From Thozetella sp. PMI_491 (taxonomy: Eukaryota; Ascomycota; Sordariomycetes; Chaetosphaeriales; Chaetosphaeriaceae): DNA of 64,000 nucleotides. The notes beneath the pieces are model-generated. The model ran no database searches, was not told the origin of the DNA, and saw only the letters and a program-made list of their open reading frames with translations. Shown here piece by piece: positions 11,578 to 21,802 of the stretch. The stretch lies in contig MU270043.1 in NCBI GenBank assembly GCA_021432635.1, forward strand, positions 310,001 through 374,000. The letters are read 5' to 3'. The position numbers were made by a program, and so were the translations under genes. Every line of letters starts with the position of its first letter. The stretch's first letter is position 1.

Positions 11578-13318
11578 CCTATGAGGGGTCGCCGAGGCGA
11601 GCCGTGGATCGACACAGCGCAGCATGCAACTACAGCACGCAGGGCTGGAGCTGTGAGCTTAATCGAGATCGCCGGATCGCGGCACTCGCTTCCGTTCTGG
11701 TGGCGCTGGGATTGATATAATAACGTTTGACAAGCGGCTGCGTTTGTTTGGCCGTAGAGCTAGGTGGGCCGAGTTCCTTAGGTCGTTCTGTCGTCGCTGG
11801 AGTTGGAAAAAGGTGACCGGCGACCAGAGAGGCTGGAGGCTGAGAGTCTAGTCCAAGTCCGGGTTCGGGATTGGTGCTGAAAAGAAGCCCCAAGGCCGAC
11901 CGACACGGGATGGTCTAGAAAGACAATCACAGAGTGGTTGCTCACGCTATTACTGACAAGCCTCGAGGAGAAAGAAATAAGCAAAAAAGGGAGAAGAGTA
12001 AAAGGGGGGGGAGGGGGGCATCCAATCCTAGTAGACGGTGTTGGGATAGCAAAAGACGCAAAGACGACGTGACGGCACGAGGAGGCGTTAGCAATGTCTG
12101 GGGGGGCGGCAAGACATCGCGTGGAACCAACTGCCAGAGGTCGAGCCCGGGAAAGTTGGTGGGTGGTGGGTGGTGGATGGTGCCGAGGCCAGAACCACAA
12201 GGTGTCGATCGAATGCACGATATGAAGCCAGAGTACGGCTATGCGCTTGGGTATTGTAGGTAATTACACCGCTAGGCCGGCGTCGAGTGCCGAAAACGGG
12301 TGCGGAGGGGCACCGCAAAGAGCCCAGCCATCACAAATTGACGTTGGCTACCCCAGCGCCAGCGTGCAAGAGGCGCGCTAAGAGGGCCAGCAGAAGCAAG
12401 GGAGCCACAATGCATTCAGAACGAAGCGTGGCTCTTAGCTCCTTCCTTAGCCCCCTTTTTTCATCACTCTTTTCATCACTTTTTCGTCACGCTCTTCAAC
12501 CTCTCACTTTCGGGCACGTCCCGCCAATTCTCGCCTGCCGTGAGAGCGTAACAAAAAAGCCCCCCAATATGTAGCACCCTAGCAATGTCCAGGGTTCAGC
12601 TCGATGCGTGCGCCTTTCACAATCCATGCTCCTGCCCTTAGCACCTAAGCTTCTAGGGAAGTGACGGCACCCCCAGCACAACATGGGGGACAACTTCGAC
12701 CTTTATCATGTGCTGCTCCCTCCTTCAATTACCGGACCGAGATTGGTGCCAAGATGCATGTTTCGTGGGGTGGGAAGCTACACTCCCCCCCTGCTGCCCC
12801 TGCGCCTAAGGAGGTAGGTAGGTGGGGGAGGGAGGGGCAGAGGGCGAGAAACTCCAACCACAGCACCGAGCCGCGAAAATGCCCGCAAAACTGAATCGCC
12901 GGAGCGACCATCACTGTCCTACCCAACCCGCGGCTGTGTGACGCAAACTACGCATCCTGTAGGTCTCTCGAGTCTGAAGCTGCGAGACTTTTCGCAAATG
13001 AGTGGCGATGATTTGGAATGGTTGGAATGATTCCGTCCCTCAGCACCCCTTGGCTTGCCTGGCCTATGCTATGTACAGCCGGACCAGCCAGGATCGCCCT
13101 CCTTGGGCTTGAGGAGCAAGGATAGCGAGAGATCTAGCACTCCCGTAGATCTCTAAGCTAGCTGTGGGGCTGGACCTGGAAAGGGGGTGTGGTTGAAGAT
13201 GGGTATGGGCGTCCTTGCTTTTTCCAGGCCTGGCTGCTTTCTGGTCCAGGTTACACGTTCAAAGTGCTCGTACACTGGACGCACCTTGCCATGCCCGCAG
13301 AATCAGAGGCGGTGCCGC

Positions 13319-13329
13319 TATATAAAAAG
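13319..13329 (+). promoter_or_regulatory. TATA-like box in gene-poor region
   Basis: TATATAAAAAG is followed 3 bases later by an ATG opening a 14-codon ORF rich in Lys, Arg and Cys. It could mark an unannotated transcript or be chance in an AT-rich spot. Confidence 0.2.
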
Positions 13330-14907
13330 ACCATGGCGAAGAAACGCTTGCGCATATGCTGCAAGCGCCCTTCCTAGGGAACGATAGACCATTGCAGGCG
13401 CCGGTGAGTCCAAGGGATCTTCCATGCCCAGCTTCCTTGGCGTCACCGATGAGCGTGGGCGAGGTAACCAACCGTCTACATAGCAGGATGAAGGGCTAGC
13501 CTCACCGGACAGAACTGAGAGAGCGGCGCACTGTATGTGTGGAGCTTGCGTTCTAGCACAAGACTTAGGGGTGGTGCCTCGGCTCTCCAGCTGTCCCCAC
13601 GCTCCCAAATCGTACAAGATGTACTGTTATGCGCCCCCATCGCCGAGCGGGTATCGGTGACAGCGAATAGCAGGAGGTCAGCCAGTGGCATTGTTCTCTA
13701 GCCTCGTCGTGGACGGGTGGCTGCGAGATCTCCAGCCAATGCTGAGACAATCGATGGGTCTGGCAACCTAGGGGAGGGGGACACGACGCTACTGTGGCGA
13801 GCGAACTCAGCGAGGTCTACCCACGGGTCCGAGACATCCATATCTAGAAGGTGCTTGAGAGATTTCTATCGTCTGCTGCAGAAGGTTCTAGGCGCCAGTC
13901 TGTCGGCATGCAGCAGGGCCGCCGCCAAGGTGGTACAATGCCTTCTGCCTATCGTTAGATGGCGGAAGCGATGCCCGCGCCATAGCCCCTCGACCGAGAG
14001 GGCCGCAGAAAGATGGTTGGAGGGGTGCCTACGTCCGCCTTCGGGATGGTCTTGATTAGGGCCGAGAGCACAGGCCTGTGGTCTTATGTGCGACGTCAGA
14101 AGCAGGCGAACAACAGCATGGGCATTCTCCTTTGGTGGAGGACTTGCGGACGTTGTGTTGCACCGGGCCTCCTTCCCCTTCCTCCTCTACTACCTACCAG
14201 GCATCATCTTGGGGCCACAATGAGCCCAGGGGGGGGGCCGCAGGTGCCTGTAGCCGGGGCCGCGGAAGGTGAAAGACAGACCGAGGGATGTGGTTCAGAA
14301 ACATGCTATGCATGGCAACGCGGATCGGCACCCAACCGTAGCACGCTAGGTGAGTCCTGTCTCATGGATAGGGAGGCATGGCGCCGTCGTGGTGCTGTGG
14401 TTATCTGCCGAAAGAAACCCAGCAGCGGCCACGGCAGGTACGGTTGTCTGTTTAGGATAGATAGCTAGCTTACCTACTACCTGAGGTAGAGATGCCTTGT
14501 CCCGTCGGCATCGGTAATTGAGAAGTTCCCAGGAGGATATCTACATAACGGGAGGCTGACGACTCCGCGGGGTCCTTCATCTGGGGTTCGCGGAAGGAGT
14601 AACCAACGTGGTAACTATAGAAAGCGAGGTGGGATACGGGGAAACCGCCGGCAGCTGGTGCCCCGTCACTCAATGAGCGCCGGGCCGGGAGGAGCATCGT
14701 TCCGGCTTGTGGTGACTTTGGCCCCACAAACCCCGCGCCCCACTCCGTCTCCACTTGAGCAGTTGAGCACGGTGAGCACCTACAGTGTACCCCACTAAAA
14801 TTTTCAACCCGTTCTGCTCATAGTTCAGCACCGACTTTTGTTTTTCAGAAAGCTTCTGTGAGCCGAGACGCACAAAACGCTCGAGCCGAGCACCCACACC
14901 ACTCACA

Positions 14908-16515
14908 ATGTTTTCTGTCAAGGGCTGGAATGTGTCAGCCGACAAGCTGAAGACCGAAACCGCAAGCCCATCGGCGTCCAAGAAGCGGAAGAGGACCGGC
15001 ACCGAGAGCAAGAAAATCTCGGCCTCACATATCGGCGGCCTGTGGGAGAAGGTCATCGAGCACAAGGAACCTCAGGAGCGCAATGGCTCCGCTCGTGCGG
15101 CTAAGGCGGACAGAAAACGCCAGAAGCTAACCGATGGCTCTCCAAAACCACTGACAAAGGTTCAGGACGGCAAGCCTAAGGAGGGCAAGAAGGAGAAGAA
15201 GGCCAAGGACAAGAAGTCCAAGGACAAGAAGCCGCAAAGCGACAGGGACGAGAAGGACGACGGTGCAGTTGAAAAAGATGACGAATGGGGTGGTATCGAG
15301 GACCAGCCTGCCACCGAGGCTCGAGACGAGACTCCGAAGGAGAAGAAGCGCAAGGACAAACGGGCTAAGGACGAGCCCAACAGCTCCCGCAGGGAGACAG
15401 CCTCGCCTCAAGCAAAGAAGGAAAAGAACACCAAAGGTCCTGCGGAGACGGCCAAGCCCGCGCCTCCCAACCCCGCCGTCAAGCTCACCCCCCTCCAAGC
15501 CTCGATGCGCGAGAAGCTCGTCTCGGCCCGCTTCCGCCACCTCAACGAGACGCTTTACACGCGCCCCTCGGCCGAGGCGTTCAAACTGTTCCAAGAATCG
15601 CCCGAGATGTTCGGCGAGTACCATGAGGGCTTCCGGCGCCAAGTCGAAGTGTGGCCCGAGAACCCTGTCCTCGGCTACATCGCCGACATCCAGGCGCGCG
15701 CCAAGCAGCGGTTCCCGCCCAAGGACCGCACCGCTCCCGGCGCTGTCATGCCCCTACCTCGCACCCAAGGCACCGCCATCATCGCTGACCTCGGGTGCGG
15801 CGACGCGGCACTGGCGGCGGCGCTGCAGAAGGTTCAGCGGAAGCTACACCTAGACATCAAGAGCTTCGACCTGCAGACGGGTGGGTCGCCACTCATCACG
15901 CGGGCCGACATTGCCAACCTGCCGCTCAGGGATGGGAGTGTCGACATTGTCGTGTTCTGTCTCGCGCTCATGGGCACTAATTGGATCGACTTCATCGAGG
16001 AGGCCTACCGCGTGCTGCACTGGAAAGGCGAGCTATGGGTGGCCGAGATCAAGAGCCGGTTCGTGCAGCCAGGGAAGCGGAAGGTGGTGGAGCACAGCGT
16101 GGGCAATCGCAGAAAGTTGGCTGGCCCGGGCAAGGCCGGGAAGAAGAGCGAGAGCGGTGCGGCCGAGGATGCGTCGAACGCAGACGAACTGGCCGTGGAG
16201 GTCGACGGTGCCGACGACCGCAGACAGGAGACAGATGTGTCAGCCTTTGTCCAAGTCCTCCAGAGGCGGGGGTTTGTGCTACGCGGGGAGCCCGACGAGG
16301 CGGTAGACCTGAGCAACAAGATGTTCGTCAAGATGTGCTTCATCAAGGGCGCCCCGGCGACCAGGGGGAAATGTGTCGACCAGTCTAGGATGGCCACTGC
16401 CGCCGCAGCCCAGGGCAAGGCGAAGAAGAAGTTCATCACAGAAGGCGATGAGGACGAGATCACCCCGGCCGAGGAGGCAAAGTTCCTAAAGCCATGCGTG
16501 TACAAGATTCGATGA
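14908..16515 (+). CDS. RRP8: 25S rRNA (adenine-N1) methyltransferase Rrp8
   Basis: A single exon encodes 535 residues. The N-terminal 190 residues are Lys-rich with repeats such as KEKKAKDKKSKDKKPQ, typical of nucleolar proteins and likely nuclear localisation signals. The catalytic domain begins at LTPLQASMREKL and has SAM motif I as IADLGCGDAALA, followed by LPLRDGSVDIVVFCLALMGTNW and WVAEIKSRF, all hallmarks of Rrp8. Rrp8 installs m1A in helix 25.1 of 25S rRNA and aids cleavage at site A2 in yeast. A charged insertion with GPGKAGKKSESG interrupts the C-terminal part of the domain before VSAFVQVLQRRGF; fungal Rrp8 proteins often vary there. The ATG at 14908 opens MFSVKGWNVSADKL. Confidence 0.95.
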   Translation: MFSVKGWNVSADKLKTETASPSASKKRKRTGTESKKISASHIGGLWEKVIEHKEPQERNGSARAAKADRKRQKLTDGSPKPLTKVQDGKPKEGKKEKKAKDKKSKDKKPQSDRDEKDDGAVEKDDEWGGIEDQPATEARDETPKEKKRKDKRAKDEPNSSRRETASPQAKKEKNTKGPAETAKPAPPNPAVKLTPLQASMREKLVSARFRHLNETLYTRPSAEAFKLFQESPEMFGEYHEGFRRQVEVWPENPVLGYIADIQARAKQRFPPKDRTAPGAVMPLPRTQGTAIIADLGCGDAALAAALQKVQRKLHLDIKSFDLQTGGSPLITRADIANLPLRDGSVDIVVFCLALMGTNWIDFIEEAYRVLHWKGELWVAEIKSRFVQPGKRKVVEHSVGNRRKLAGPGKAGKKSESGAAEDASNADELAVEVDGADDRRQETDVSAFVQVLQRRGFVLRGEPDEAVDLSNKMFVKMCFIKGAPATRGKCVDQSRMATAAAAQGKAKKKFITEGDEDEITPAEEAKFLKPCVYKIR

Positions 16516-16975
16516 GACACCTACGGATGGCATCTTGTATCTCTCTTAGCACTGCAGCAGGAGTCGACGACTTATCATTGACACACATAGCTATTGCGAA
16601 TTACAGCCAAATGAGGCAATGGCGAGACCAGCAACGCCGTGCAAAGGCTACTCCACAGATGGTTCCAGTGCTAGATGAGTGTGTAATGTGAATAATGCGT
16701 CCTTGGGAGTTGCCTTTCCGGTCTCTGTCTTGTCCCTCCTGTCCTATGACGCCCCTCTAGCCCGAATTCTGGATTCCCCATCCTCGTGCTGCCTTTCCCC
16801 GATTGCTAATGCGCGATCCTTGGCTAGATAAGGACGCTGCCCTGTGCTATGCGATTTGAGATCATTATGAGCCGGCCAGCTGACGCCCTTGGTGTCCCAT
16901 CCTTCGAATATCCTTTTTTTTTTCCTGATTTGTGTATCCCACAAAACTGTGGCGACGAAACATCCGTGGCGTTCT
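16516..16975. other. Convergent intergenic stretch
   Basis: This 460-base region carries the 3' ends of Rrp8 (+) and Ddi1 (-). A T-run lies near 16914-16923. Nothing else was recognised. Confidence 0.5.
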
Positions 16976-18331
16976 TCAGTCCTCAAATATGAGACCAGCC
17001 GCCCACTCGACGTTGCCACCGGTGGCCTCCAATGCCTGGATCGCCTTCTGCTCAGACGCCCCAAGCGCCTTAAGCTGGTCAATGTGCTCCCTTGGAAAAG
17101 TTGGGCGCGCGGGTGCTGGTGCAGGATTCGACGCCGCAGGCCTGCTGCCAGACGCCTCGGCAGTTCCGGGGGCGGATACAGCGCCTGAACGCTGGCCAAT
17201 GGTAGTACCGGCGGGGCCAGGCACTTTGGGCTCCTCCTCCAGGGCCTCCTCGGTCTCCTTGGGGATGTCCGCCTCGCCGAGGAACGCCACTTCAACGCCC
17301 TGGATGATGAGCTTGTCCTTGGTCAGGTCAACACACGCCTGATGTCTCTTGAGCATGTCTAGGCCGAGTAGGAGCTCGACAGACTTGCCCTCCATGACGG
17401 TGAAGCTGCAAGGGAGGAACAGGGTGCCGATCTTGATCTGAGCTGTGTGCACGCGGCCAATGATGGTGGCGGTGCCGACGCCCCGAGCCACGCCGGCGAA
17501 CCGCGTGTCGATCAGGCGCATGATGCCGCAGGCGTTGGCGCAGGCCGGGCTCATGATGGTGGCCTGGGCGCCCGTGTCCACCAAGGCCTTGACCTTGTGG
17601 CCGTTGACTTCAACGTCGACGTAGAGCAGGTGCACGCGGCCGAAGACTGCGAGGCGGTTAGTGCTGAGCTTCCTGGCAGAGTGTCTCGAAATGCACGGGG
17701 AAGTTGCCTACCTTCCGGGTTATGTTCCATGGCATTTTGCAGATTCTCCATCACCCGCTCTTGCCTTATAATCTCGGCAATCTTGGCCTGTGCCTCGGGG
17801 TCGAAAGGGTCCGCATTCAACAGCTGTATCTGTCGCTGGCGCTCAGCCCGCGCTCTCCGATCGTTCTCCAGGCTCTGGGCGTAGACTTGGGCGAACCGCT
17901 GGGGGTCCTCCAGCGCCGAGGCAAGCTCGGGCTGCTGGCGCGAGACCTCTGCCCGGAGGCGGGGGTCACCCAGCAGCTGTAGCCGTATGACCTCGGCGTC
18001 CTGTTCCGCGGCTCTCGGCCCCTCCGCTCGTTGTTGCTGGGCTTGCCGGTTGGGAACGGTGGGGGCGGGCACGCCGGTGGAACCCCGCATGTCGCGGACA
18101 TGCAGGGCGAGCAGCTCGCCGTCACCTATCTCCAGTTCGGCCATGGTCTTGGAGTTGTCGGTGATGAGCCGGCCATTGAGGTACAGGTGCTGCGATGCAG
18201 GCTCGATGCGGGTTTCGGCCTGGATAGAGCTCCGAAGGGTCTCGATGGTCATGTCCGAGTAGATTTCGAGCGAGACGAGGTCTTGGTCCTCGCCCCCCTG
18301 CTCGGGGTTCGTGATGCTAAGGGTGACGCGC
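16976..18331 (-). CDS. DDI1: DNA damage-inducible protein 1 (Ddi1), 5' exon missing
   Basis: Two exons are visible: 18331-17712 and 17646-16976, with a 65-nt intron (GTAGGC..CTCGCAG) that joins NPE to VFGRVHLLYVDVEVNG. The order is ubiquitin-like domain (RVTLSITNPEQ to about LALHVRD), a linker with a helical domain (DPRLRAEVSRQQPELA), a retropepsin-like domain with active-site motif LVDTGAQATIMS, and a C-terminal UBA domain (LKALGASEQKAIQALEATGG). Ddi1 is a ubiquitin-dependent shuttle and aspartic protease acting on proteasome-bound substrates. The first visible exon starts after an acceptor TTTGCAG (18334-18332 on the minus strand) in phase 2, so the ATG and a few bases lie further upstream, inside or beyond the N gap. 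No suitable ATG is seen right of the gap. Confidence 0.92.
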
Positions 18332-18400
18332 CTGCAAACGAGAAGGGGCGTGGGGTCAGTGCATCACATCTTGGAAAGTCGAGACGAGCAAGCAAGCGAG

Positions 18401-18402
<2 letters not shown>

Positions 18403-18444
<42 letters not shown>

Positions 18445-19181
18445 CGCTCANNNNNNNNNNNNNNNNNNNNNNNNNNNNNNNNNNNNNNNNNNNNNNNNNN
18501 NNNNNNNNNNNNNNNNNNNNNNNNNNNNNNNNNNNNNNNNNNNNNNNNNNNNNNNNNNNNNNNNNNNNNNNNNNNNNNNNNNNNNNNNNNNNNNNNNNNN
18601 NNNNNNNNNNNNNNNNNNNNNNNNNNNNNNNNNNNNNNNNNNNNNNNNNNNNNNNNNNNNNNNNNNNNNNNNNNNNNNNNNNNNNNNNNNNNNNNNNNNN
18701 NNNNNNNNNNNNNNNNNNNNNNNNNNNNNNNNNNNNNNNNNNNNNNNNNNNNNNNNNNNNNNNNNNNNNNNNNNNNNNNNNNNNNNNNNNNNNNNNNNNN
18801 NNNNNNNNNNNNNNNNNNNNNNNNNNNNNNNNNNNNNNNNNNNNNNNNNNNNNNNNNNNNNNNNNNNNNNNNNNNNNNNNNNNNNNNNNNNNNNNNNNNN
18901 NNNNNNNNNNNNNNNNNNNNNNNNNNNNNNNNNNNNNNNNNNNNNNNNNNNNNNNNNNNNNNNNNNNNNNNNNNNNNNNNNNNNNNNNNNNNNNNNNNNN
19001 NNNNNNNNNNNNNNNNNNNNNNNNNNNNNNNNNNNNNNNNNNNNNNNNNNNNNNNNNNNNNNNNNNNNNNNNNNNNNNNNNNNNNNNNNNNNNNNNNNNN
19101 NNNNNNNNNNNNNNNNNNNNNNNNNNNNNNNNNNNNNNNNNNNNNNNNNNNNNNNNNNNNGGGGGGGGGGGGGGGGGGGGG
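18403..19181. other. Assembly gap flanked by G homopolymers
   Basis: A run of 42 G (18403-18444) is followed by CGCTCA, then 710 N (18451-19160), then 21 G (19161-19181). The gap removes the start of the Ddi1 gene and its promoter. The flanking G-runs may be true homopolymer or sequencing/assembly artefact. Confidence 0.95.
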
Positions 19182-20128
19182 TCGGCCAGCGTAGAAGGCG
19201 GTGGAACAGGATCGAGGCGGCAAATGTAAGCCTGAATGGCGACTCCCGCTTGCCTCTCTTAGGGCGATATTGAAACCGAACCAGGCCTATGATCTACCGG
19301 ATACCCTTAATTCAACCAAGTTTTTCTACAACTGACAGGAGCCCGATAGACAGAGAAGTAATACAATCTAGGACGCCAAGGCACGCGTCCCCGCTCGCAG
19401 GGGAGAAGGAGAAAGAAGCAGCAAGGCCAGGGTCCAGCCAAGGCAGCAAGACTGACGTAGACCGCAACAGCCACGGCCGCCCGCCTCCGGCCTGCCTGGC
19501 AGAGAGTCGCCCGTCCCTCCAGGCGGCAGCCCGCAAAGAGTTGATGACCGGCATATGCATGACCACCTTGCGCTGCACCCAAGTCGCATGTAGCCAGTGA
19601 CTTCCGGAAGCGTCTTTCGCTGGTTCGCATGGCAGTTCGTTGGTCATACGGGGAGTAGGCTACCAGTGGCCGCGCACCTACCACCGACGGAGCAGCGCCG
19701 TAGATTGGGGGGAGTGGTTCTACATGATCCATGTTCCAAGGGTCTATCTAACCCGCGTATAGGCGTACTTTCGCTTATGCTCTCGCATAGGAGGGAAACT
19801 AACACCGGTCGGAGCTATTCCCTCCACCTCCACTGGCCGAGGCGCTTTGCCCATCTTATCCTGCCACACCTGCTGTATGCCCTTGTTTGGAAACCTCCAT
19901 ACACAAGCTCGCAGATCGTAGGATATACTCAGCCCAGACCCCGTGGCACGACTGGACCCGTGTCCCTCCCCGGTCCATCGTGATCATGGCTTGGACCAGC
20001 AAATATCTCCTCGGACACTCCCATTCATTCATTAGCTGCGGCACTGCAGAAACCGTGCCGGGAACGGGGTCGATTCGGTATTATCTCGAGCTTCGGTACC
20101 GTATATCGTGCCTAGGAGGGGATGACCC
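19182..20128. other. Intergenic stretch between Ddi1 and JmjC gene
   Basis: Likely the distal Ddi1 promoter and the 3' UTR of the JmjC gene. No recognisable gene, repeat or RNA. Confidence 0.45.
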
Positions 20129-21802
20129 CTAGTTCCACCAGAAGCTTACACTGAAGCTCACGCTTAGGCCCCTAACGTAGTGCCACCACCCGATGGGTAT
20201 GTAAAGGGTGTCGCCCGGCTCCAATATGCAGTCTCGGTACGGGATGGACTTGAAATTCTCCTCCCACTCCGGTCTCGCCTCCCTCTCCACTCCCTTGTCG
20301 TCCTCACTGCCTCCCTCCCCTGCCGTCTGCCCGTCTCGGTTCCCGTCCGCCTTGTCCCACCCTTCAAGGACACCTACATCTATCTCGCTCGTATTCCCCA
20401 TCTCTACCCCACCTTCCTTGCCCCTCGTTCGCATACGCGTGGTCTCCCAAGGGCCATATAAACGCACATACTTTCGCCCGACCACCTGAACAAGAAGGTT
20501 ATGGTAGGGATCCGTGTGCAATGGGGTGATGGTGCCGCCAGGGCCAAACCAGGCATTCAACTGTGGCTCATCTACCTCCGGCAGGTCTTGCGATGAATCT
20601 ATGGGGTGTTTGGGCGGCGAAGTGTAACACAGGTCTGGAATCTGGATATCTGATCGAAGCTGCGGAAGCTGGTTGAAGAGCTGGTGCTGTGCAAGATATA
20701 CCGTCTCGACGTCTTTGGGCAAGCTGGCGCTTGTATTCGAGGTGTCTAGTCGAGAACCATCGGTCGAAAGCGAGACAACAGGGTCAACGTAGTTCCGAAG
20801 AAGCTCCCCAAAGCTGAGAATCTTCTGTCCCCATCCCTCATCAACGTAGCTCCGACCAACCTCGACCGGCACCAGGCGTCTCCCGCCAAAGGTACGCGAA
20901 AGTAAATATGCCGGTTTACTCCACGGCCGATTCGTCCGGGCAGGCCAGGTTTCTGTCAGGCCGGATATGATCAGAGGCTCAGGGCCACGCCCCGCGTCTT
21001 TTGGCTGATCGAGATGCTGCTGGAAGGCCTCCAAGGATATGCCATCCTGTCGCACAATAGGGCTCCGGATCGGTGGCGTAAACTCCTCTGCCGCGGAAAA
21101 TAGAGGCGAGGCGTCCCACAACTCCACGGGGGTATCAGCCACGCGTCTCCTCTTTGATGGCCGCTCTTCATCTTGCGGAGACCGCTCTCTGCTGTTTTCT
21201 TCGGAATCCGCCTTCAGCCCACTTTCCAGCAGGAGCACGGCTCTGTCGACCCAGTCCCGGCCCCTTGCCCGACCAGCAGCACCAGCGAGGATGAGCGACA
21301 TATCCAGGGTCTTGACCATCGCGTCCAGAGCTGCATCTTCGGTCTCATCCAACCTAGCCAGAAACTGAACAGCAAATTTAAGGATGCTCGCGTCGGTATA
21401 TAGCTGACGCCAGCACTCGGGTAGGTCCTTGAAGAGGTAGGCATAGAACTTGGAGTATGAGATAGAGAGTATGTCGTCTAGCCTCTTGGTCAACAAGGCC
21501 TTCTTCCTCTTCCCCGGCATGGACCGCCCTTCTTCGCTCGGGCTCGGTGGCGAATTAGAGTACAGAGCCGACACGTTCGCAGCTTGCCTGCCCAAGAGCT
21601 GCACCAAGGCGTCCCCGCAGCCTGCAAGGCCGCCTTTGGGCACAGGCTGATCTGTCACTCCACATGCGAGCAGAGCGGCATATCTCTTGCTGTCGGAGAC
21701 GATGGTCTCGCATTCCGCACCAATTGCTGCGGCGGCCGAGAGACAATGCTGCCGGAGCTGCTCGAGAGACGCGGCTTCCGGAGGTACTTCGGCGGTCGCC
21801 AT
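20129..21802 (-). CDS. JmjC-domain hydroxylase, JMJD5/KDM8-like
   Basis: A single exon of 557 residues. The open frame extends further upstream, but the first ATG is at 21802 ([11 protein letters not shown]). The N-terminal half is helical with [20 protein letters not shown]. The C-terminal cupin begins near [13 protein letters not shown] and has [19 protein letters not shown], giving the iron-binding H-x-D (HTD), then [12 protein letters not shown], and finishes with [18 protein letters not shown] and FWWN, where the second His ligand lies in WWHYV. This C-terminal arrangement closely resembles animal JMJD5/KDM8, which acts as an arginine C3-hydroxylase or peptidase depending on report. It should be an Fe(II)/2-oxoglutarate oxygenase in nucleus or cytosol. 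An insert with [11 protein letters not shown] lies between the conserved blocks. Substrate is unknown. Confidence 0.88.
   Translation of the reverse strand: MATAEVPPEAASLEQLRQHCLSAAAAIGAECETIVSDSKRYAALLACGVTDQPVPKGGLAGCGDALVQLLGRQAANVSALYSNSPPSPSEEGRSMPGKRKKALLTKRLDDILSISYSKFYAYLFKDLPECWRQLYTDASILKFAVQFLARLDETEDAALDAMVKTLDMSLILAGAAGRARGRDWVDRAVLLLESGLKADSEENSRERSPQDEERPSKRRRVADTPVELWDASPLFSAAEEFTPPIRSPIVRQDGISLEAFQQHLDQPKDAGRGPEPLIISGLTETWPARTNRPWSKPAYLLSRTFGGRRLVPVEVGRSYVDEGWGQKILSFGELLRNYVDPVVSLSTDGSRLDTSNTSASLPKDVETVYLAQHQLFNQLPQLRSDIQIPDLCYTSPPKHPIDSSQDLPEVDEPQLNAWFGPGGTITPLHTDPYHNLLVQVVGRKYVRLYGPWETTRMRTRGKEGGVEMGNTSEIDVGVLEGWDKADGNRDGQTAGEGGSEDDKGVEREARPEWEENFKSIPYRDCILEPGDTLYIPIGWWHYVRGLSVSFSVSFWWN

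Larger units (their letters stand above)
10803..14907. other. 4.1 kb gene-poor stretch
   Basis: This lies between divergent genes (Zn2Cys6 regulator and Rrp8). Long upstream regions are common for fungal regulators. Seen: a GGT/GTG microsatellite at 11533-11577, G-runs near 12007-12020, a short repeat of TTTTCATCACT near 12459-12480, a TATA-like box at 13319-13329 followed at once by a 14-codon ORF (13333-13377), and the Rrp8 leader just before 14908. Long open frames here lack coding-like codon use and have no recognisable domain. No tRNA was found. Confidence 0.5.

Noticed and set aside
12684-12827. A 47-codon open frame starting ATGGGGGACAAC
   Set aside because: Short, with poor composition and no similarity that I recognise; chance is the simplest explanation.
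18031-19223. Open frames running through the N gap and G-runs
   Set aside because: They are artefacts of N and homopolymer translation (poly-Gly or poly-Pro), with no independent support.
20164-20461. Overlapping frames on both strands within the JmjC gene
   Set aside because: They are shadows of the conserved JmjC coding frame.
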